Shown one piece after another: positions 48,069 through 60,979 of a stretch of DNA of 64,000 nt. The notes beneath the pieces were generated by a model. The model was not told where the DNA came from. It searched no databases and worked only from the letters and a program-made list of their open reading frames with translations. Origin of the DNA: Diphasiastrum complanatum (lineage: Eukaryota; Streptophyta; Lycopodiopsida; Lycopodiales; Lycopodiaceae). The stretch lies in assembly GCA_029204225.1 (NCBI GenBank), contig CM055110.1, forward strand, positions 38,618,015 to 38,682,014, in the 5' to 3' direction. A program made the position numbers and the translations under genes. How positions within the stretch are numbered: the first letter of the stretch is position 1; every line of letters begins with the position of its first letter.

Positions 48069-48081
48069 GGCTCTGATACCA
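48069..48081 (-). promoter_or_regulatory. Primer binding site (minus strand)
   Basis: GGCTCTGATACCA abuts the LTR at 48082; the reverse complement is TGGTATCAGAGCC, the initiator-Met site. Confidence 0.92.
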
Positions 48082-48782
48082 TGTGAAAGTACTGTACTTT
48101 AGGACCATAAATGGATCTACAAAAGATCCACAAGAGTGATTGGATGCTTGCTTAACAATCTATCAAAAAACTAGACACAAAAAAGTTGATCTAGATTGGC
48201 AATTTGACAAACAACAAGCATTAACAATCAAAAGCATTGATAAACATTGAAATCCGAGCCCACACGTGTGTAATACAGGCTGTAGTACGGCCTTCAACCT
48301 GAGAAACAAGTAGAAATTGATTTGGTTTCATTTGGATCACAAAACCTCAATGTACATAGTGAACTAGCTTGAGATTGCCAATGAGCTCCAAAAATTTTCT
48401 ATCTTCTCACTATGGAGAGAGGGAATACATAGCAAATTCGACTTCCTTCTTGAAGTTAGGTGGATTTCCAGCATGTAATAAGGAAGTTAACTCACTCTCC
48501 TTGACCTAAAATGAAACCCTAGTCTATTTCCTAGAGTTATGCTTGGTAGGTAGCTAGTTGGTCAAATTTTCACCTTAAACTTAGGTGTAGGTCCTATAAA
48601 GTAGGGATGACCACCAAATAGACATGAGCAACTCTCTTGACTTGACCTAACCTACATTAGGATGGGTTTCCCATGTGGCATCATGGCCTCACATGTGTGG
48701 GACCCACTTGTGTACACAATTTACACTATTCTACATGGTTTTTGATCAAGCTAGATTTGCCAATTTTTGGCAATTCTTCACA
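48082..48782 (-). repeat. 5' LTR of the TR-GAG-like element
   Basis: 701 bp, nearly identical to 44207-44908. CACACGTGTG at 48261-48270. Ends TTCTTCACA at 48782. Confidence 0.93.
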
Positions 48783-48787
48783 AATTT
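48783..48787. repeat. Target-site duplication, right (AATTT)
   Basis: Identical to 44202-44206. Confidence 0.92.
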
Positions 48788-48949
48788 TAGGATAGAATGG
48801 AGCCATTTGATAGGGTTATAACGATGTTCACAGGAGAACCTTGACCACCAATTCCAAGGTGTGAAATAACATGACAAAAATCTTAAACATAGGAACTTCA
48901 TTAGGCAAAGAAATGACATTCTACTAGGAAGTTAAGTAATCACTTTAGT

Positions 48950-49560
48950 CTACGATGTTTTCCAAGGCCTATAGTTTTATCTCGACAAATGTCTTCCTCC
49001 GATGCATGTGTTGAGCTTTCTCCAATCTCTTCATCTTCTTCATTTTCATTGTCTTCATCTTCATCGGTTTTGTTATTTTCAGAGTCATCATCATCTTCAT
49101 TTGCGTCATTTTTTTGTAATGTCCAGAAGTTCAGTGGGCAACTTATTATATCTTGAAAAGTGAAAGCCAGGACGGAGTAGTTGCAAACACTCTTTAAACT
49201 CTGGACTTCTAGCAACATTGAATGAGATTGTATTGCTGAAAAAGACTTTGGCAATTGCCAAATCGATCTTCTAGTTTTTCACTTTGTTTAACACACTAAG
49301 AATTTTGGTTTGATTTCTTAAACTCAAACCAAACGATACATTCCTATTCAAGCTTGCGGCCAGTTCAGCTGGCACTAGATTACAAGCTTTGATACCTCCT
49401 CCACTTCCAAATTCCCCAGTAAGATGGGCCTTGATTCTATACACTCCACCTACAAACGTTTTGCTACAAAATTTGCATCTCATAGAAACGTTTGGCCCCC
49501 TTTGTGATAAATCTAAGCGCTCCACATATTGCCATAAGTGATTTTTAGGATGACCCATTT
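48950..49560 (-). pseudogene. hAT-type transposase remnant: BED finger and acidic tail
   Basis: The minus strand 49557-49370 encodes MGHPKNHLWQYVERLD, then RCKFCSKTFVGGVYRIKAHL and GGGIKACNLVP. This is a BED-type zinc finger (C-x2-C ... H ... C) as found at the N-terminus of plant hAT transposases. About 110 bp on, a minus-strand frame (49254-48940) ends in an acidic tail (DANEDDDDSENNKTDEDEDN), typical of hAT C-termini after the dimerisation domain. The hAT catalytic core and dimerisation motif between them are missing, so this looks like an internal-deletion derivative. Terminal inverted repeats and an 8-bp duplication were not found by eye. The BED call is firm; the tail assignment is weaker. 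Confidence 0.65.
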
Positions 49561-49679
49561 GCACAAATGGATTTCGTGTAGTCCTAATTAGAAAGCCTAC
49601 AAACAATAATACAATGATTTTATTCAACATAGATGATAGAAAGAATCACATTTTAATTTTAGGTGGGTGTGTGTGGGTG

Positions 49680-49683
<4 letters not shown>

Positions 49684-49719
<36 letters not shown>

Positions 49720-49721
49720 CT

Positions 49722-49771
<50 letters not shown>
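49684..49771 (+). repeat. (GT)n then (GA)n compound microsatellite
   Basis: About 17 GT units (49684-49718) followed after ACTA by about 25 GA units with one AA interruption. Confidence 0.95.
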
Positions 49772-49774
<3 letters not shown>

Positions 49775-50819
49775 CTTAATGGATTGTACTTGCATTAGAT
49801 ATGTCGTTGTTTGCTTACTAGAGGTTATTGAGAGCAAAACCTTTAAACTTGGCTTTCAAGAACAAAACCGAGAATAATGCATTATTGCAATTTAGAAAGA
49901 CTACAGACTCTCCTCTCGAACACAACTGACATGGGCCCATCATCTTAGTTATGCTTCTTGGATTTTTGCCAAAAAGAATGCATAAATGGCCAGTTTATAA
50001 AAGCTTAGTGGGATATATATAGTGATATCAATGACAAATTTTCTGGTGGGACTTTGGAAATAGCCTCTGCCTCTGGACTCCCAGGCCAGCTACCTACACG
50101 AAACATATTTTCTACAGCTAGCAACATGATTTGGAATGGTGGAGCTGCTTGCTTCACCAGCTACCATAGTACCAAATAACATGTACTAGAGGAACGAACC
50201 ATGTAGGTCGGGAACAAATTCTATTTCAACTGAACACGTTAGTTGATACTTATAGTATGAGTCGCGAGCTATTACAAGATATGAGCAAAAGGTTTGAACT
50301 TGAAAGAATGAAAATAATCATTGAAACAATGAATTTAAGCTTCAACAATTTATCAGAAGAGCTTTAAGAAGCCACATTCCTACAAGCTACAACAGTAAGG
50401 ATGCAGCAAATTTGAATATTGAAAGTTCAGAGCTCCAACTTGCAGATGATCGTTGGTGGGGATCCAACCTCCAGAATATCTGTCAGACCATAAAAAATGT
50501 TGAGGAGGGGGGAAAGGTTTGGGTTTCAAACTTTCAGCTTTGTGATGAACTTCGTGAAAGATTCAGCTAAACAAAACATCTCTATTGTGAATGTATCGTG
50601 GCAAAGAAGGCCGATGAAGCCTGAAAGCTCAATAAATTGTATAGGCAAAGGAGAACTCACCAACTCACCGTAGACAACTGAGAGATAAAAAAACTGAAGG
50701 CTCAACTGAATGCACGCACACACAATAGAAATAGAAATAGAATGGATACAATGGAACTTTGAAGAGCAGCCACCAGCGAGTACTGTCACCAACGCTCTCC
50801 TCTGAGAGCAAGAACAAGA
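49772..50819. other. Unassigned spacer
   Basis: No gene recognised. It may be the left part of the repeat locus whose second copy starts at 59183. Confidence 0.35.
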
Positions 50820-51377
50820 TTAGCAGCTGCCAGCCACCAACGCTATCCAACCACCAGCGAAAACAGCCACCAACGTTGTCTTCTAAGGGGAAGACCCAAT
50901 AGTTGTCCAACCACCAGCAAAAACAACAACCAATGTTGTCTTCTAAGTCCCAACAATGAGCAAAGTTATGACTCCTGAGTAAAACTGTGGATCACACATG
51001 AAGTATTTAAAGAAAACTTATCAATCATAAAAACAAATGTGCAGAGGGTGCAGGGCGGCTGGCCTAGGGGCTCATGTGTAGGGCCACAAAGCTATGGATA
51101 CAGCTATGGCAGGCTGCGAAGGTGAGGGGGCCAAGGTGGGCAAGGTAGAAGGAGGATGTATAACTAGCCCTACGTATTTTTTAGCAAAAGATGTTAACAC
51201 ATGTATTTTATGGCCACGTATTATACGATTGTACAATACTATGCAACTATGATTATTAGAGAAGAGCGAACTTTCCATACATAGAGAGAGAATTGGTCGC
51301 CATGTCACATTCGGGGACCCCCTCACTTTAGCTAGTTATTTAGTCATGTGTGAATGCGCACATTATTGTTCTTAACA
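50820..51377 (-). repeat. Putative copia LTR; duplicated at 59183-59705
   Basis: In minus orientation a TGTTAAGAACAATAATG start at 51377 is preceded by CATTAAGTGGGAG, a polypurine tract of copia type. Most of this stretch (TTAGCAGCTGCC ... TAGTTATTTAG, 50820-51345) recurs with about 95% visual similarity at 59183-59705. The left end and a partner LTR were not found, so the LTR call is tentative; the duplication is certain. A ~100-bp imperfect repeat (CACCAGC...CCAA(C/T)GTTGTCTTCTAAG) lies at 50845-50950. Confidence 0.5.
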
Positions 51378-51910
51378 CTCCCACTTAATGGAGCATTCAC
51401 AAATTTATTCATGCTACTTATATCATATGAAATGATCTTATTCAGATCATCTTATTTAGTTCAGAACTATTATATTTATATTGACATTGTTGAAACTGCT
51501 CCCACTTCATGTGAAAGCACGTGGCCTTTTATCTAGCTTTCTAACATTTGCAAGAAGCTCCACTTTGATCATTAGTTTGCATATTTGTTGCTTGCTTTAG
51601 CAACTTGATTAAACTTTCGTTTGTTCTGCACAAGAGATAATTGCCATTTATGTCTTCATCATGGATTGTCTTTGATGTCAAGTGTTATTGTCTCGCACAT
51701 CAACCTGAGAAGATGCAGAGGAGAACAAGGGCTTGTTGACTCTGACATTTCTTCTATTCACGAGTTCTGACTAGAAGCAAAGAGAGGTCTGCGTAGGTTC
51801 AGGATTCATTCTACTCTGTCTTCTGCATAATTGGCTCAAGGACACGGTCTCTTCCTCGACAATGCAGCGTGAATGAACTGAGATCACTGTCAGGGCTCAT
51901 CGTTTAAAAG
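51378..51910. other. Unassigned spacer
   Basis: No supported coding block. It could be the degenerate 3' part of a minus-strand copia if the LTR call on its left is right. Confidence 0.35.
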
Positions 51911-53140
51911 GGGGGGGGGGGAGGTTTAAACTTTTTTTCTAATTAGAGTCGTTGGAAATTCGAACTGTCGGAAAATTAGAGTCGTCGGAAATTCGAGCCT
52001 CATATGAAAAAATCGAGTTGTTTGAAATCGAGCACGACAATTTCGCAATGGCAGCCTTTGCGAAATTTTCGCAATGCCTGCGCGCGAAAATTTTCGCGAT
52101 GCTTGGCTCCCACTCGCCCACCCGCCACGACATCACAAAAATTTTGCGAAGGCAGGCATCACGAAAATTTCGCGATGCCTACCTTCTTGAAAATTTCTGG
52201 AAAGACTCGAATGTTTTTAGAAAGATTCGAATTTTTGACGACTCGAAATTTTGGAACGACTCGAATTTTTGGAATTTTTTTTTATATCCTCCCCCCGCCC
52301 ACCGCCGCAGCGGGTGAGCATTGGAATTCAAATAAAATGTTTCTATTTTAAATTTCTAGCGCCTCCCACCCGCCGTTTTTTTTTTTTCCCCCCCGCCCTG
52401 CCCACCCGTCGCGTCACAATAAACTATATTTATAATTTATCCCCCCCCCCCCGCGCCCACCTTTAAAATTTTTAAAATTTCGCAGTGCCTTCGCGAAAAT
52501 TTTGCGAAGGCATCGTGAGAATTCGCAAATCGAATGCGAGAATTTTGCGAAGGCATCGCGAGAATTTCGCAAATCGAGCGTGAAATTTTCGCAAAGGCAT
52601 CGCGAAAATTCCGCGATGCTGCCTTCACGAATTTTCGCGAAGGCTGCCATCTCAAAAATTTCGCGTGCAGGCATTGTGATATTTTCGCCCACGATTCGTG
52701 AAATTTTTGCGATGCCTGGCTACCCTCCCCTCGCCTACCCTCCCTGGCATCGAGAAATTTTCGCGATGTCTGCTTTCCCGAAAATTTCTAGACAGACTCA
52801 AATTTTCGACGACTCGAATTTTTGGAACGACTCGAATTTTTGGAACTTTTTTTTTATATTCCCCTCCCCCCGCCGCGACGGGTGGGGATTGGTATTCAAA
52901 AAAAATGTTATTTTTTTAAATTTCTAGTCTGGCACCCCCCCCCCCCAGCCGCTGTTTTTTTTTTTAATTCCCCCCCCCTATTTCCACTCGCCGCAATAAA
53001 CTAAATTTTTAATTTATCCCCCCCCCCGTCGCGCCCACATGCCACAACGGGTGGCGGGGAGGGGGGACCATTAAAAAAAGATTTTTTTTAAATTCGCCCT
53101 CCCTCCGCCCACCTGCCGCGACGGGTGGGCGGGGGTGAGT
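51910..53140 (+). repeat. ~570-bp tandem unit rich in CGCGAAAATTTTCGCG-like palindromes and C tracts
   Basis: Two head-to-tail copies (about 51940-52470 and 52500-53040) plus a partial third (to about 53140). Corresponding blocks, e.g. GACTCGAATTTTTGGAAC, lie about 571 bp apart. Each copy has a run of TTCGCGATGCC-like words, with a perfect 16-bp palindrome CGCGAAAATTTTCGCG at 52083-52098, then GACTCGAATTTTTGG repeats, then C-rich tracts alternating with CCCACCCGCCG words and T runs. A G12 tract precedes it at about 51910. No coding sense. Confidence 0.75.
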
Positions 53141-53480
53141 GATAAATCAAAATAGCAATAAAAATTTTCACAATAAAAATTTAAAAAAATAGCATAAAAA
53201 ATGATAGTATAAATAATTGCAACTTTAAAAAAAACTAGATATTCCAAAAAATGAAAAAAAAAAAAGAATATTGTTAAAAATTATCTTAAATCTTAAAAGA
53301 ACCGTAATACAACCTTATCTAAAAAACTTAAAACCCTACAAAAATAATCTAGAAAGTATTGAAAGGATTTAATCTTAGTTAAAAAAACATAAAAAATGGA
53401 ATTGTAAACTAGTAAAAGACCTTAAATAAATACAAAAGTAATAATAACGACAAGATAAAAGGTTCACAAAATATATAAAA
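53141..53480. other. A/T-rich low-complexity DNA
   Basis: Dominated by A runs (for example AAAAAAACTAGAT, AAAAAATGAAAAAAAAAAAAG). Nothing else seen. Confidence 0.6.
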
Positions 53481-53550
53481 ATGTCAAGGACTAGGGGCTA
53501 CGGACTAAGGGATAAGGGGTAAGGGCCTAGGGACAAGGGAGGTCTTGGAA

Positions 53551-53608
53551 TTTTGCGAGTAAGTCACCTACGAGTTTTGCGAGTAAGTCACCTGTGAGTT
53601 TTGCGAGT
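53551..53608 (+). repeat. 24-bp minisatellite, 2.5 copies
   Basis: TTTTGCGAGTAAGTCACCTA + CGAG repeats at 53551, 53575 and (partial) 53599. Preceded at 53485-53540 by GGG-spaced words (ACTAGGGGCTACGGACTAAG). Confidence 0.85.
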
Positions 53609-53649
53609 TTTGGTTTTGATAAGCTACTATAAAAAGAAGACACGTGGTG

Positions 53650-54640
<991 letters not shown>

Positions 54641-54641
54641 C

Positions 54642-55847
54642 TCATGCAGAACGTATGTTAAAAAAAACTGATAATGAAAACAATCCAGGTAGATAAATTT
54701 TTGTATACCACCTTCTTTGATTCATCAAGGGTTGCAATTGGTCCAACATAGCTAAAAATTTATCAGCATCTAACATCTCAATCATAGAGCCATTTCCAGA
54801 GAGTAGCTCATTCATTATCAACTCCTTTGCAACCTCTTTTTCAATTTTCTTTTGTCCAACACCAAGCAATTTAGAAACTTGATCTTCAACCAGATTTATG
54901 GCAATATTTCGTGTATGCAAACATTCACCTTCAGCCACCTCATGACAATGTGACCCTAAATGAATTGTGAGCGCTGGATACCGAACATCTTGTGATATAA
55001 CATAATATATTTTGGCAGGACAAGGCCTAACACGTGTTGGTCTAAAACTACAATGATAACACAAAAATCCACCATGATGTTTCTGCACAGTACCAAGAGG
55101 ACACCGCACGCTCAATCTTCCCTTCCATTTGGTTCTGTTTGCATTTCCAAAAGAATGTAAATTGCTGCACAATTCGTTCTCGCATATGAAAGAGCCTCCA
55201 CAATACGACTTTCGAACATCACCAGCAAAACCATAAATAGTGGTTGTTACATAACGCACCCAAGGGTGGCCATCCTTGCTCTGTTCCATTCCCTCCATTG
55301 AACTATGTTTTTTAGAAATGTTTGGCAATTCATAGATGACATCACCATCGTATCTGCCCGGAAGCTCATCCACAATGAGAATATTTTTTACTCCATTAAC
55401 AAGCTTTCGTAATCTGTTGTTGATGGGAAGACTATTGATCAAGTCAAATACAAGCATTGTGTCTGATACCTGAGTGGTTGTAATGGGAGGTTTTTGTGCA
55501 ACAGGAGAAGTACTTGCATCCCAATGTGGATTGGGAGATGTGTCATGTTCCAAATCCATTATAACCTGTTCATCTTGATCTGTGTGATTGGAGGTGCCAA
55601 TACTAGTTTCAAGTTGTATAGAAATGTTTTTGCTTAAACTATGTTCGACAACAAAAAATTTTGTAGCATAATGTTCAAATGTTCCACAAGGAATCAAAAT
55701 GGGAGCGTTGGCAGATATTTGAGAGATTGAATGATAAGCCTGAAAATTCTAATTTGCCAGTGAAAAATGTGTGTTGATTACATCCTCCGCAATCCTTGTG
55801 CTATCTCCATCCTCTCTTTCATAGAAGAATTTTGAGTCATGAAACAT
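54642..55847 (-). pseudogene. Protein with GCM/WRKY-like zinc-binding region, one in-frame stop
   Basis: The reading opens at ATG 55847 (MFHDSKFFYEREDGDSTRIA), has a TAG at 55751-55749, and is then open for about 368 codons to 54642. An N-terminal acidic/Thr-rich part is followed by LPGRYDGDVIYELPN (about 55365-55320), YCGGSFICENELCSNLHSFG (about 55210-55150), CYHC (about 55060), then PCPAKIYYVI and LTIHLGSHCHEVAEGEC (about 55025-54925). C-x4-C ... C-x2-C ... C ... H-x-H spacing resembles GCM/WRKY-type zinc-binding DNA-binding domains that head MULE-type transposases. No DDE catalytic domain follows; instead a short helical tail. It may be a transposon DNA-binding protein or a domesticated relative. 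A damaged partial copy is at 60612-60978. Confidence 0.5.
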
Positions 55848-57219
<1,372 letters not shown>

Positions 57220-57250
57220 AGTGAGAGTGGGAGTGAGAGAGAGAGAGAGA

Positions 57251-58504
57251 TATATAGTTAGCCAGCGAGAGAGAGTGAGAGAAAGAGATACAGAATGATA
57301 GAAAGGCAGGTAAACCAAAGCAAGGCAGAGATGTGAAGAATAAAAAGCCATTCAACTTGTCTATAGGGGTTGATGTGGAAAATCATCTTGCTTGTGCATT
57401 TACAAGTTGTAAATATTATTCTCTAGCATGTACAAACTCGAGCTACATGATATGCATAGTGTCTAGATGGTCATATTTCACTTTGTTCCATTGTATATAT
57501 CAAAGGTATGTGAATTCAGCACATAACCTTGTAGATTAGGGCGAGTTTGAGTTAGGTAGATCTAGATTTGATGACATGCATAAAACTAGATGACATGCAA
57601 CATCAGTTAGAGTGCATGCGTGCAACATGCAATCACTGCATGCAACATGCAAGTCAGTACACATGTTCTACACATGTCCAAGTCATCTAGGGAAGTTACA
57701 TGCAAGACATGCAACTACTATTTGACACATGCACGTAGTTTTGTAGGTTCATAGTTGAGATTTTGACATTTGGCAAAGTAGGTAGGAGCTACGTGCAATT
57801 TGAGCATGCAAGTTGTTAGGTGTCAATATGGTAATAGTTTACACTTGATTAGGTGTAGGAAATGCATTGAATGCAAGTAGTAATGTCATAATGTCAAAAT
57901 TGGATCTGATGCTATTTTGCTTATTTTGATATTCTCTCTCTAACTCGAGATTGGTGTCTTCTTCATACATTATTGGTTATGTATTCTCTCTATTTTAGAG
58001 GAATTAGTTTTACTTTGATTTGTAGCTTTCTAGATTGTGCTCTAGCCTCAAATCTCATTGGTAGATTTCAGAATTGCTCTACAGTTGTTCTGTGTGCCAC
58101 ACAACATGGTCAAGATCATTCACACATTTCTTGTGGATTTTCACACGTGTGAAATTGCTGGATTTTTTAATTTGAGATAGAATCGGATAAGACAATTTTC
58201 TGTTGTCATAGACACATCATTTCACACAAAGTCTTGTGTTTTGAGTTGTATGTGTGTTTCTTGAGTGTCTTTCATTCATTTGAAACTCGTGGAAAATTTG
58301 ACATCAGAATTGTAAGTGCTTCATCAGTAGATAGAGGCTAGATCCAAATTCAAGTTGATTGATTCCTTGTAGTGAGATAGGTCTCACATATTCCATTGCA
58401 TGATTTCAATAGGTTGGATCAACTTTGCATGTTAGATTCTAGATTGAAAGAGAAGCAACACATTCATTCCATTTTGTTGTCCAATTACAAGAGTCTTCAC
58501 ATTC
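57251..58504. other. Spacer/leader with clustered ATGCAACATGCA words
   Basis: At 57575-57715 the words CATGCAACATGCA, GCATGCGTGCAAC and ACATGTTCTACACATGTCC recur, giving many CATGCA (RY-like) hexamers. A CACACGTGTG palindrome lies at 58142-58151. The right part is the presumed leader of the copia at 58505; no LTR or primer site was found. Confidence 0.5.
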
Positions 58505-59178
58505 ATGGCATCTGTAGGAGATTTTCTCTTTGAAGCTAGTGAAAGACTAGATACCTTCAATTATTCAGTTTGGAAGGATATGATAGAATCCTTGTTGATT
58601 CTCTATGGTGTAATGGACATTGTAACAGGAATTGAAGTTGAACCTGAAGCTTATGATGAGGCTCAGAGATTCAAGAAGAGGGCAAGAATTGCTCTTCATA
58701 TCATCAAATTGAACATCTCTTATGAGATGCTGAGAGAAATAAGTTCATGCACCTCAGCCAAGGAGACTTGGGAAACTCTTAAGTCCTCTCATGAAGCCAA
58801 GATCAAGTCAAGTGGGAGGAGCAAGAACAAGTACTCTCAAGCCTTCACCAAGGACAAAGCAAAGAACAAAGACTATGGAGGAGTAGAAGATGATTCAACT
58901 CATTCTTCTAAATTCAAGAAGAAGACTCAAGAAGATCAAGCCAATTGTATCATAGAAGACTCACATGCAAGTGATGGAGAGGCATCTCTCATGATGTCTA
59001 GTTTCTCCTCTTTACCCTTTAATGATGTATCTTGGCGTATTGATAGTGGAGCCACAACTCATATGAGTTGCTCCAAAGATTCTTTTGTTGCTATTGAATT
59101 TGTTCTAGATCCTAAGAAATCAATATACATAGTTGCTGGTGATGCATGTGCAATTGAAGGAGTTGGAAGTTGTTCCTT
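58505..59178 (+). pseudogene. copia gag-protease, internally deleted
   Basis: ATG 58505 opens MASVGDFLFEASERLDTFNY, the same Gag start as in the 44207-48782 element, then the Gag core to ETWETLKSS (about residue 92). There it jumps to a Lys/Ser-rich linker (GRSKNKYSQAFTKDKAKNKD) and the protease box (WRIDSGATTHMS, about 59033). The second half of the Gag core and the CCHC knuckle are missing. The reading continues into foreign sequence at about 59179. The copia resumes at 60980 after the insertion. It is the 5' part of a decayed element without detectable LTRs. Confidence 0.8.
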
Positions 59179-59705
59179 GAATTTAGCAGCTGCCAGCCCC
59201 CAACGCTATCCACCCACCAGCAAAAATAGCCACCAACGTTGTCTTCTAAGGGCAAGACCCAATAGTTGTCCAGCCACCAGCAAACACAACAACCAATGTT
59301 GTCTTCTAAGTCCCAACAATGAGCAAAGTTATGACTCCTGAGTGAAATAGTGGATCACACATGAAGTATTTATAGAAAACTTATCAATCATAAAAACAAA
59401 TCTGCAGAGGGTGCAGGGCGGCTGGCCTAGGGGCTCATGTGTAGGGCCGCAAAGCTATGGATACAGCTATGGCAGGCCGTAAAGGTGAGGGGGCCAAGGT
59501 GGGGCAAGGTAGAAGGAGGATGTATAACTAGCCCTACGTATTTTTTAGCAAAAGATGTTAACACATGTATTTTATGGCCACATGTTATACACTTGTATTA
59601 TACTATACAGCTATGATATTAGAGAAGAGCAAACTTCCCATACATAGAAAGAGAATTGGTCACCATGTGACATTCGGGGACCCTCTCACTTTAACTAGTT
59701 ATTTA

Positions 59706-60610
<905 letters not shown>

Positions 60611-60611
60611 G

Positions 60612-60978
60612 AACATTCACCTTCAGCCACCTCATGACAATGTGACCCTAAATGAATTGTGAGCCTTCTATAACGAACATCATGTGGTATAACATAATAT
60701 ATTTTGGCAGGACAAGACCCAACACGTGTTGGTCTAAAACTACAATGATAACACGAAAATCCACCATGATGTTTCTGCACAGTAGCAAGAGGACAATGCA
60801 TGCTCAATCTTCCCTTCCATTTGGTTTTGTTTGCATTTCCAAAAGATTGTAAATTGCTACACAATTTGTTCTCGCATATGAAAGAGCCTCCACAATACGA
60901 CTTTCAAACATACCAGCAAAACCAGAAATAGTGGTTGTTACATAACGTATCCAAGGGTGGCCATCCTTGCTCTGTTCC
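60612..60978 (-). pseudogene. Partial copy of the GCM/WRKY-like gene
   Basis: Matches 54924-55290; in order on the minus strand: EQSKDGHPWIRYVTTTI, LCYHC-equivalent SCYHC and PCPAKIYYVI, LGSHCHEVAEGEC. A small deletion near 60908 shifts the frame after GFAG. Neither the N-terminus nor the C-terminal tail is present. It ends exactly where copia sequence resumes (GTTCCA|GAGAC). Confidence 0.8.
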
Positions 60979-60979
60979 A

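Larger units (their letters stand above)
44207..48782 (-). mobile_element. Non-autonomous copia derivative, TR-GAG-like
   Basis: A 4.58-kb element with about 702-bp LTRs, a perfect AATTT target duplication, a primer site at 48069-48081 and a polypurine tract at 44909-44919. The internal 3.2 kb holds an open Gag frame and only scraps of pol. By eye the LTRs differ at about eight positions, far fewer than in the 895-7050 element, so this is the youngest complete insertion here. Gag and remaining pol scraps align with the 895-7050 family. The structure fits the TR-GAG class (LTR elements keeping only Gag) described in plants. Confidence 0.9.

Noticed and set aside
51952-52927. Frames of 100-140 codons in the CG palindromic repeat
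   Set aside because: They repeat with the tandem unit on both strands and encode low-complexity F/A/R/K/S sequence; not genes.
53485-53540. Telomere-like GGG-spaced words (CTAAGGGATAAGGGGTAAGGG)
   Set aside because: Spacing is irregular and the plant telomere unit TTTAGGG is not repeated; too short to call interstitial telomere.
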